Made by a program: the position numbers and the translations under genes. The notes under the pieces are model-generated. The model searched no databases. It was not told where the DNA came from and saw nothing but the letters and a program-made list of their open reading frames with translations. From Auanema rhodensis (taxonomy: Eukaryota; Nematoda; Chromadorea; Rhabditida; Rhabditidae), in assembly GCA_964057225.1 (NCBI GenBank), contig OZ059894.1:7574131-7638130 (forward strand): a stretch of 64,000 nt of DNA, written 5' to 3'. Below, piece after piece: positions 20,695-29,602 of this stretch. Within the stretch, counting starts at the first letter, position 1. Each line of letters begins with the position of its first letter.

Positions 20695-20766
20695 AGCCGA
20701 ATGGTCTAGGGGTATGATTCTCGCTTTGGGTGCGAGAGGTCCCGGGTTCAAATCCCGGTTCGGCCC
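20695..20766 (+). tRNA. tRNA-Pro(TGG), copy 47, G1 to A variant
   Basis: Same change as copy 46 next to it; this is the extra unit that makes the second block 14 units long. Spacer B2, leader L1. Confidence 0.9.
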
Positions 20767-20947
20767 AAACTTTTGCTATCTTTTGTTTCAAAAACAGTTT
20801 TGATAATGCTTTCAGTTTCGGAACTTCTCTCACATCCTTTCTTTGGATATATTCTGGTAAAAAGGTCTCTGCTTATGATTACGTTGTTTGGATGCATAAG
20901 GGATAGACGGCGGATCTCTTGTGAGATGATATTCTAGGTGATAATGT

Positions 20948-21019
20948 GGCCGAATGGTCTAGGGGTATGATTCTCGCTTTGGGTGCGAGAGGTCCCGGGT
21001 TCAAATCCCGGTTCGGCCC
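20948..21019 (+). tRNA. tRNA-Pro(TGG), copy 48
   Basis: Canonical. Spacer B2 with the TTTCAAAAACAG marker of copy 34. Confidence 0.97.
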
Positions 21020-21200
21020 AAACTTTTGCTATCTTTTGTTTCAGAAACAGTTTTGATAATGCTTTCAGTTTCGGAACTTCTCTCACATCTTTTCTTTGGA
21101 TATATTGTGATAAAAAGCTCCAAGCTTATAATTACGTTGTTTGAATGCATAAGGGATAGACGGCGGATCTCTTGTGAGATGATATTCTAGGTGATAATGT

Positions 21201-21272
21201 GGCCGAATGGTCTAGGGGTATGATTCTCGCTTTGGGTGCGAGAGGTCCCGGGATCAAATCCCGGTTCGGCCC
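21201..21272 (+). tRNA. tRNA-Pro(TGG), copy 49, T54 to A variant
   Basis: Counterpart of copy 35, but with G1 restored and leader L1 instead of L2, which points to a conversion tract over the leader and the first base. Spacer A. Confidence 0.85.
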
Positions 21273-21453
21273 AAACTTTTGCTATCTTTTGTTTCAGAAA
21301 CAGTTTTGATAATGCTTTCAGTTTCGGAACTTCTCTCACATCCTTTCTTTGGATATATTCTGGTAAAAAGGTCTCTGCTTATGATTACGTTGTTTGGATG
21401 CATAAGGGATAGACGGCGGATCTCTTGTGAGATGATATTCTAGGTGATAATGT

Positions 21454-21525
21454 AGCCGAATGGTCTAGGGGTATGATTCTCGCTTTGGGTGCGAGAGGTC
21501 CCGGGTTCAAATCCCGGTTCGGCCC
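21454..21525 (+). tRNA. tRNA-Pro(TGG), copy 50, G1 to A variant
   Basis: First acceptor pair lost. Spacer B2, leader L1. Confidence 0.9.
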
Positions 21526-21706
21526 AAACTTTTGCTATCTTTTGTTTCAGAAACAGTTTTGATAATGCTTTCAGTTTCGGAACTTCTCTCACATCCTTTC
21601 TTTGGATATATTCTGGTAAAAAGGTCTCTGCTTATGATTACGTTGTTTGGATGCATAAGGGATAGACGGCGGATCTCTTGTGAGATGATATTCTAGGTGA
21701 TAATGT

Positions 21707-21778
21707 GGCCGAATGGTCTAGGGGTATGATTCTCGCTTTGGGTGCGAGAGGTCCCGGGTTCAAATCCCGGTTCGGCCC
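21707..21778 (+). tRNA. tRNA-Pro(TGG), copy 51
   Basis: Canonical. Spacer B2, leader L1. Confidence 0.97.
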
Positions 21779-21959
21779 AAACTTTTGCTATCTTTTGTTT
21801 CAGAAACAGTTTTGATAATGCTTTCAGTTTCGGAACTTCTCTCACATCTTTTCTTTGGATATATTGTGATAAAAAGCTCCAAGCTTATAATTACGTTGTT
21901 TGAATGCATAAGGGATAGACGGCGGATCTCTTGTGAGATGATATTCTAGGAGATAATGT

Positions 21960-22031
21960 GGCCGAATGGTCTAGGGGTATGATTCTCGCTTTGGGTGCGA
22001 GAGGTCCCGGGTTCAAATCCCGGTTCGGCCC
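21960..22031 (+). tRNA. tRNA-Pro(TGG), copy 52
   Basis: Canonical; proximal terminator TTT only, as in copy 38. Spacer A, leader L2. Confidence 0.96.
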
Positions 22032-22212
22032 AAACTTTCGCTATCTTTTGTTTCAGAAACAGTTTTGATAATGCTTTCAGTTTCGGAACTTCTCTCACAT
22101 CCTTTCTTTGAATATATTCTGTTAAAAAGGTCTCTGCTTATGATTACGTTGTTTGGATGCATAAGGGATAGACGGCGGATCTCTTGTGAGATGATATTCT
22201 AGGTGATAATGT

Positions 22213-22284
22213 GGCCGAATGGTCTAGGGGTATGATTCTCGCTTTGGGTGCGAGAGGTCCCGGGTTCAAATCCCGGTTCGGCCC
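22213..22284 (+). tRNA. tRNA-Pro(TGG), copy 53
   Basis: Canonical. Spacer B1 with the CTTTGAATATATT marker, leader L1. Confidence 0.97.
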
Positions 22285-22465
22285 AAACTTTTGCTATCTT
22301 TTGTTTCAGAAACAGTTTTGATAATGCTTTCAGTTTCGGAACTTCTCTCACATCCTTTCTTTGGATATATTCTGGTAAAAAGGTCTCTGCTTATGATTAC
22401 GTTGTTTGGATGCATAAGGGATAGACGGCGGATCTCTTGTGAGATGATATTCTGGGAGAAAATGT

Positions 22466-22537
22466 GGCCGAATGGTCTAGGGGTATGATTCTCGCTTTGG
22501 GTGCGAGAGGTCCCGGGTTCAAATCCCGGTTCGGCCC
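22466..22537 (+). tRNA. tRNA-Pro(TGG), copy 54
   Basis: Canonical. Spacer B2, leader L3. Confidence 0.97.
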
Positions 22538-22718
22538 AAATTTTTGCTATCTTTTGTTTCAGAAACAGTTTTGATAATGCTTTCAGTTTCGGAACTTCTC
22601 TCACATCCTTTCTTTGGATATATTGTGATAAAAAGCTCCAAGCTTATAATTACGTTGTTTGGATGCATAAGGGATAGACGGCGGATCTCTTGTGAGATGA
22701 TATTCTGGGAGAAAATGT

Positions 22719-22790
22719 GGCCGAATGGTCTAGGGGTATGATTCTCGCTTTGGGTGCGAGAGGTCCCGGGTTCAAATCCCGGTTCGGCCC
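22719..22790 (+). tRNA. tRNA-Pro(TGG), copy 55
   Basis: Canonical. Spacer A, leader L3. Confidence 0.97.
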
Positions 22791-22971
22791 AAATTTTTGC
22801 TATCTTTTGTTTCAGAAACAGTTTTGATAATGCTTTCAGTTTCGGAACTTCTCTCACATCCTTTCTTTGGATATATTCTGGTAAAAAGGTCTCTGCTTAT
22901 GATTACGTTGTTTGGATGCATAAGGGATAGACGGCGGATCTCTTGTGAGATGATATTCTAGGTGATAATGT

Positions 22972-23043
22972 GGCCGAATGGTCTAGGGGTATGATTCTCG
23001 CTTTGGGTGCGAGAGGTCCCGGGTTCAAATCCCGGTTCGGCCC
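22972..23043 (+). tRNA. tRNA-Pro(TGG), copy 56
   Basis: Canonical; trailer reads ACTTTTTCTATC, a longer T run. Spacer B2, leader L1. Confidence 0.97.
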
Positions 23044-23224
23044 AAACTTTTTCTATCTTTTGTTTCAGAAACAGTTTTTTTAATGCTTTCAGTTTCGGAA
23101 CTTCTCTCACATCCTTTCTTTGGATATATTCTGTTAAAAAGGTCTCTGCTTATGATTACGTTGTTTGGATGCATAAGGGATAGACGGCGGATCTCTTGTG
23201 AGATGATATTCTAGGAGATAATGT

Positions 23225-23296
23225 GGCCGAATGGTCTAGGGGTATGATTCTCGCTTTGGGTGCGAGAGGTCCCGGGTTCAAATCCCGGTTCGGCCC
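23225..23296 (+). tRNA. tRNA-Pro(TGG), copy 57, last
   Basis: Canonical. Spacer B1 with CAGTTTTTTTAATG, leader L2. The repeat ends a few bases after the tRNA (AAACTTTCACTG), so the usual TTTT terminator is missing; the next TTTT is about 30 bp downstream. Confidence 0.96.
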
Positions 23297-23303
23297 AAAC
23301 TTT

Positions 23304-24114
23304 CACTGTTGTTCCTTCGTATTAATTTTTTAAAATATTTTCGAACAGAAGTGCATTGTGATTTAATAAAATCGGTGACATTTTGTTATGAGGTGTTACA
23401 GAAATAGTTTTTCGTGAGAATGACCTTTCCTTTGTATCTTTAACTTCGGAGACAAGCAATCTCATTTAAGTAATATTTGTTTTGTATTCGAAAAAAAAAG
23501 ATTTTTTAGAACAATCTATATTTTTTCATGAGTTGATTACAGTGTTGAGGCATACTGAAATTTTTTTAATATGTTACAGTTAGTTTTATCATAAGATGAG
23601 TCGGCTTATTTTACATCGTGATGTTTTAAGTGAATTCATCGTTCGTCAATTGATCATCAGTTAATTTTTTTTCTAAAAATTTCTTTTTTTTTCTGAAGTT
23701 TTTCGTGTTGTTTACTATGATATTGGCTGTTCAGCATTAGTCTAACTTTCTTTTATAAAAACAGTTCGTTCATTTGCTCATATTCTTTAAACTAAATTCA
23801 TTGATAGATATTTCAGCAGTGTCTTCTGATTTATACTTTTCTCAACAATTGGATGTGATTATTTAAGTTTTTTTATAAAAAGCGCTTGTCTCCACTGGAC
23901 TTTCTGCCACCCACTTTCCTTTGCTTCTCTCTGTGTCTGGCCTCGTATTCGTATTGTCGGTCGCTTTTCAATCTGTTCGTCCGCTCCTCCTTCCTCTCTT
24001 CACCAGCATTGTGACTAGTTCTTCTACGTACAGCATCTGACAGAGTCATAGCTAGTAATTCTAATTGCTGTTCTACTAGACAATCTTATACCTTTGTCAT
24101 CCATACGTTTTAAA
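23304..24114 (+). promoter_or_regulatory. Upstream region of the SLC49/FLVCR-like gene
   Basis: About 800 bp of AT-rich DNA separate the tRNA array from the first ATG. From about 23885 it becomes pyrimidine-rich and less AT-rich, with repeated CTTCTC-like runs, and probably holds the promoter and 5' UTR. No TATA box is convincing and no further ORF is visible. Confidence 0.4.
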
Positions 24115-26782
24115 ATGACCGTGTTTCAAGAAAAGCAGGTGAGTTGTCTCCTTTCGGACCTTTTTCAAACTCCACCCTTCTCAGTCATACATAGACTATT
24201 TTTTCAACTTTTTCTCTTTTCGCATTCATAAATTGTTTCTTTTTCTTGTACTATTGTCTCATTTGATCAGCCTACAATCTTGGCAGGCTGTGCCAGAATC
24301 ACTTCCGTTTCGCAAAAAAAAAATCAAATTTTTTTCCGTCCCAAACGAATTTTGACTAAATCTTTAATATAAATATTCTTTTTCTTATTTTAATTTTTAT
24401 ATTTAAGTCTTTGATGGGGATTACTGCCAACAAACCTTCCGATGGATCTCAAAATAGCTTCCTTAACCGAATTGATGTGTCTGACTGCCCTATCAAGTAT
24501 TTCTTTTACTTTCATATTTTATTATGTTAAATTCGGAATTTCAACAAAAAAGTTTTTTTTAGATATAAACTATATAAAGAACGATGGTTAATATTAGCTG
24601 TTTGTTGTTTTTTAGCTCTTTCTAATGCTATGGTATGAACAAAACTTTGTTTTATGTTATTATACTTATATAATTCTTATATTTATCATAATTATTGATT
24701 CATTTCATTTTTTTTTTCAGCAATGGATTAGCTATACTACATTGACCGTTGAAACAAGAACTTTCTATTGTGAGGAGAATGTTGATTGTGAACCAGCTTT
24801 CACTACCAATCAGATTTTCCAGGTAAAAATTTGTGAATATAATGTAAATTCCGAGAATATTTCTGAATATTTGAGAAATACATAGAAAAAGAAAAACTAG
24901 ATTGAAATTTATTTTATATTGTCTGGTCAACTTATCTCTCTATATGATGAATTTATTTCGTTTAGCTTGTTGCCGTTATAACTGGGGTTGGTGGAATGTA
25001 TATCACAGATGTATTTGGTATTCGGCTATCTGTAAGTTATGTTTTGATAAACTTCATTTTAACTGCTCAATTCGGTATTTTTAATTTTATTCATAACTCA
25101 AATTTTCTCAGATATTGTGTGGAGTAACCTTCAACTCTATTGGTTCTCTGATTCGTTTGGCATCAGCTAGTCCCCATATCGTTAGCAGTTTTGTTCGTCT
25201 ATCGCTACTTCATATTGGTTCGTTTATGTGTTTTTCATGGTTACATGTCATCTAAACTCACTAAAGCCTTTTGGAAATGTAACATAATTCTTTTTTTTTA
25301 CGGCTTGCTGCTCTTTTTGTATTATAAAATTCAAAATGTAGCACCATCATTTTGCACTTAATTGGCATGGGAACAAGCAAATCAAAAGAAAATAATATTT
25401 GAATTCATTCTTTCAGGGCAATATCACAAGAAAAAAAACAAATTTTATTTATTATTGTTTAATCAAATGTTCACTACTTTGCGAAATTTCAGTAAATAAT
25501 TTTAAAATAAAAATAAAAATATACTTTCAGGATCGACTGTTGTAGCTGTCGCACAAGCATTTTTCCTTGTATTGCCTTCGAAAATTGCGGAATGCTGGTT
25601 TCCTGAAGATCAGAGAGCGATCTCAAATGTTTTGACGTTTATTGGTATTTAAACTAGAAATAATATCTTTCTACTTTTTATCTTGTTTCAGCTAATCCGG
25701 CTGGAGTAGCTTTGGGTACTTTAACACCTCAACTTTTCTTTGATGTTGAGAACAAGACGGATAGTTCATTCTCACGGCAATCGTACCAGCTATTCCATTA
25801 TGTAATTTCGTTTCTTTTTCGTAATTGTAGGGACCGAACATTTTTTTCAACTTTTAGGATTCTATTATGGCTACATTAACAACAGCAACTTTTGTCATTG
25901 CTATATTCATTCGTCGTAGTTTACCCCCAACTCCACCGAGTCCCGCCAATCAAGATCACGCTTCGGGAGCCCCTCCTTTCTGGCCTGCTATCGTAATCTG
26001 TCTGAGGTAACCAAGTTTTAACGAAGACTCACAAGTATAATTATATGATTCAGAAACAAACAATTTGTCGTTCAACTCTTCACTTTTGCACTTGGATTTG
26101 CACAACTTTGGGGTGTTATGGTAGTTTTTCCTGACATTCTGGATTCCATAGGATATTCAATATCCGGGTGAGTAATATTCTGAACATACATCATTATTGA
26201 ATAGTATTCAATATTAATGATTACTTTGCAGCTATGCTACAGCAACTTGTGCTATCGTTGGTGTTATAACTTCCATTATAGCTGGTACTATAGCTGATAA
26301 AACTAAACGATTTAAGGAAATTGTCCAATTTTGTAGTGTTGGATTCTTCCTCACTGCTGTCCTTACGCGTGGTGTAAGTCGTCAATTTTTTATTTTTTTA
26401 CTGTATTTCTCATTTTTTATTTTATCATTTTCTTATTTCTTCAAATTTGTTTAATAATTCTTTTCATTCTTCTTATGTATTGTTGAAACATTTTCAACAA
26501 CTGTTTAGAATGTATCAAAAGTTTTTAAAAAATGAAAAAACATAAATGAATGAGCATTATAACTGAATCATTGGTTTTACATTTTTTAGTTTTTGGAAAA
26601 GAAACGTCAAGGAGTTTGGGATGACATCTCAATCTTGCTCTTGAGTTCATTGCTTGGAGCATTTTCGATTCCTCAGTTTCCTATTGGTATTGAGATGGGT
26701 GTAGAGACGACGTTCCCTGTCTTTGAAGCTACCTCATCCGGCCTTTTGGTATTGTCCGGGTAGGTATCTTTAAAATTTAAAA

Positions 26783-26842
<60 letters not shown>

Positions 26843-27498
26843 GGTTAATGTAATAGGATTGGATAAAAGTTTTTTCTATGAAAACATCTCTTGAGAACAA
26901 ATCTAACGCATGTTCATATCTATGTAGAATTGAACTTTAAAAAATATAATCAATCAAGAATTTTCTCATAATGTTTTATTTTTTTTTGCAGTCAATTATG
27001 GATGTTTATCCTTTATGCACTTTTTATGTTTGCTGGTGGTCTTCCACTCTTTTACGGAACAGTGAGAAATATTGAATCCATAGGAAATTGGCAATGTAAA
27101 TACTAAAACGACGAAGAAAAGGAAGACTATGATGATCAAGAAGAAAAAATATTCGTCTGTTTATAAGCGAATTTTTTCCCTTTTTTTCTGAATATTCTTC
27201 CTCACTTTTTCTTCGCCTTCTGCTAAAGAGTTTTCCTTTTTTTTTGCAGTGATTTTGGATATTTGGTGTGTGCTATGCTTCGTCACAGCCACCTTGACGC
27301 TTTTCTGTTTACAGCCAACGTTTGTTTGAAACTTTTGCTTTTTAAAATCATTTTCAAGCATTGTTATATTTCAGATATAAAAGGCTGATTTACGAGAAAA
27401 ATCAGACAAAATATCAGAATTCATTACATTCTAGTCAACGGCCTTCACTCGACCAGCAGCAGCAGCAACCAGAGCAGGAGAAAGATGTTGAGAAATAG
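24115..27498 (+). CDS. SLC49/FLVCR-like major facilitator transporter, 15 exons
   Basis: Coding exons: 24115-24138, 24408-24496, 24563-24632, 24721-24822, 24966-25031, 25112-25217, 25531-25644, 25692-25801, 25858-26006, 26054-26167, 26232-26373, 26590-26759, 26992-27095, 27250-27319 and 27375-27498. All junctions are GT-AG and all phases agree, giving 1554 nt and 517 residues. TM1 carries ERWLILAV...NAMQWISY, the arrangement typical of FLVCR-type proteins. There are about 12 membrane segments, a WFPEDQRA loop after TM4, a short NPAGVALG segment, a GTIADKTKR loop in the second half, and a Gln-rich hydrophilic C-terminus. FLVCR/SLC49 members are plasma-membrane or organelle carriers linked to haem or choline export; the substrate of this one cannot be read from sequence. 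The first exon codes for only eight residues and could be replaced by an alternative start. The gene converges with the potassium channel gene. Confidence 0.88.
26785..26841. repeat. (AT)n microsatellite in an intron of the transporter gene
   Basis: An uninterrupted AT dinucleotide run of about 57 bp lies in the intron between 26759 and 26992. Confidence 0.95.
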
Positions 27499-28607
27499 TG
27501 AAAAGCCTCTTCTCATCTTATTTTTCAACGAACTAATAATTTTTTCATTCTAACAAACTATTTCTTTTGTGATTGTGTCTTAATTCAAGCATTCAAGTCA
27601 AACAAGTCGTCTCATATTTAGTTTCAACATTGAGAATACAACTCTTCTTCTTTCTTCAATAATGTCTTCATATTTCCACTTTAATCATTTGTACTACTGT
27701 GTATACATTCTATTGTCTTCTTTTTTCACCTCAAAATTTTATTTTCAAATGGATTTTTATGAAAAACGCTGAACTATATCAGTCGTAGTACGTTTTCTTG
27801 TTCTTGTATTTAAAAAAAAGAAAAAAATATATAACTATAAAATGAAGTAAAAGAGTTCGTTATATGATGAAACTGATTATGAGCAGAGCTTACTCATTTA
27901 TTTGTTATATCCTTTTTTCTTCTTTTTTTTTCAAAAAGAAAATTGACATATTCAATTAAGACATAAAATTATTCTATTGTTGGTGCATGTTTATTAGAAA
28001 TATAGGTGCAATAACAAATAATAAATGTTACAAATTTTTTTTGTAATCATTTTTTCTTTTCTGCTTGTTTATGAAACAAAAAAAAAGAGGCGTAACTTTG
28101 TATCACAGAAGATATGATTTCCTGTATATGTCTTTGGGTATGAAGCATGTGAACGTGGATGGCATGACTTCTGAAGAGGATTTTTTCGGACTTATTTGTT
28201 AAACATCTGATGAACAAATATAATTTCGAAAAATACAATTAAGTGGAAGTGATGATTGAATGTAACAATGAATCGAAAATTATTTTCATAATTGAAGAGT
28301 TGTTAAGCTATGAGATGGTATGTAATTGGAAGCTGAAAAAACGAAGTTATGTAATGAGTGCACAACACATGAGTATCAGAACAATAAAATAAGGAGAAAC
28401 ACTGTTGAGGATGAATGCGAAATTCCCGGAAAACCAGCCGAAGTTATTGGATATATACTGAGCTGTTGCTGTTAAATGATAAAAACAGCAAACGAAAGAT
28501 TTTGTTATCAGTTATATACATAAACACACACCTATATACACATACATTGACGTGTGGGTACGTGTGTCTGTATTATTAAAAGAAAATTGAAGTAATCAGA
28601 CAATTTC
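27499..28607. other. Convergent intergenic region with both 3' UTRs
   Basis: This 1.1-kb AT-rich interval lies between the stop codons of two convergent genes. On the minus strand, AATAAA hexamers (TTTATT on the plus strand) near 27898 and 27988 could end the channel transcript. On the plus strand I see only weak AATAAT-like signals. No additional coding region is supported. Confidence 0.6.
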
Positions 28608-28945
28608 TCAGACGTCTTCATACGATGACATGAGAGGTGTGGTTGCACTGGTATAAGTTGAATTATTGTTTGGCACTTCATCGACAGGTTGTGGTGAATC
28701 TGAGAATAAAAATATTGATAAGTAAATAAATATATGTATAGTTAGAATAATTTGAATACAAACTTAGAAACTATTAAAATGACTTACCAGATTTTTTCAG
28801 ATGCACAGAATTGTGATAGCCGTTTGAAGATATATTGATTCTAGGGATGCTGGAACTTGTCGGCATTAATGGTTCCCGATGTGATTGCGAATGATCGAGT
28901 ACAGGAGCCTGAACCTACATTGAATTACATTTATAAAAAAAAATA

Positions 28946-29007
<62 letters not shown>

Positions 29008-29571
29008 GGTTTACAATTAATTTTAAACATTTGAGAAGAGAAATATGCAATGATAATTATATAAGTTGTTGATATACCTGTGTTTGTAGCAAGGAGTTAT
29101 TAGATGTAACTGGCTGAAGAGCTGATGCTGTGCTGTGGCAACATGAGCTGTTATGAGCAACATTATTTTGAATGCTGAGTGTAGTCTAAAAAAGAGAAAA
29201 AAAATTAATAAATTCTCCAAAAAACTTTGTATTCAATTTAGAATGACTTCTCTTTTACTATTATTTCGTTGCAGAATTTTTCTTTTCTTTTTTTTTTTGC
29301 AAAAAAACCAAATTTGTATGAAAAGGGTTAATAGATAGTTTGTGATCTTTCTAATTTGTGCAACGAAAAAATTGAATGCAACCGGTCTGTACAAGCTGAT
29401 TTAATCAAAATGAGTTCGTCATTACACGTGACATGCGCGTGATTTCATACTATGATCAAGTAAATGTTCATTTTTTGATCAGAAAAAGGGGAATGTCATG
29501 TATTAAGTTTACAACTTGCAAAATAAATTCAAAATAATAAAATTATATTGGAAAACTAAAGTGTACTAGAT

Positions 29572-29602
<31 letters not shown>

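Larger units (their letters stand above)
8902..23303 (+). repeat. Tandem array of 57 units of 253 bp, each with a tRNA-Pro(TGG) gene
   Basis: The array spans 14.4 kb. Every unit holds a 72-bp tRNA-Pro gene and a 181-bp spacer, and the tRNA starts lie at 9057 + 253n for n = 0 to 56. No net insertion or deletion occurs over 57 units. The spacer has two main forms: type A (GTGATAAAAAGCTCCAAGCT) and type B (CTGKTAAAAAGGTCTCTGCT; B1 has CTGTT, B2 has CTGGT). Four leaders precede the tRNA: L1 AGGTGATAATGT, L2 AGGAGATAATGT, L3 GGGAGAAAATGT, L4 GGGTGATAATGT. A TTTT run four bases after most tRNAs serves as the RNA polymerase III terminator, with a second one about 11 bp further on. The mosaic of A and B spacers with L1-L4 indicates repeated unequal exchange or gene conversion. 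Confidence 0.98.

Noticed and set aside
8878..22857. Repeated 112-codon (-) and 65-codon (+) ORFs across the array
   Set aside because: They are read through the tRNA-Pro gene and its spacer; the minus-strand product contains the [10 protein letters not shown] string well known as a spurious translation of tRNA genes. Their regular recurrence follows the 253-bp unit.
8902..23303. CRISPR array or satellite DNA
   Set aside because: Regular spacing is present, but the repeated part is the whole 253-bp unit with a tRNA gene, there are no unique spacers, and the host is a eukaryote.
26785..26841. Coding poly-Tyr/Ile ORFs over (AT)n runs
   Set aside because: They are pure dinucleotide repeats in introns; the one at 28952 is the same.
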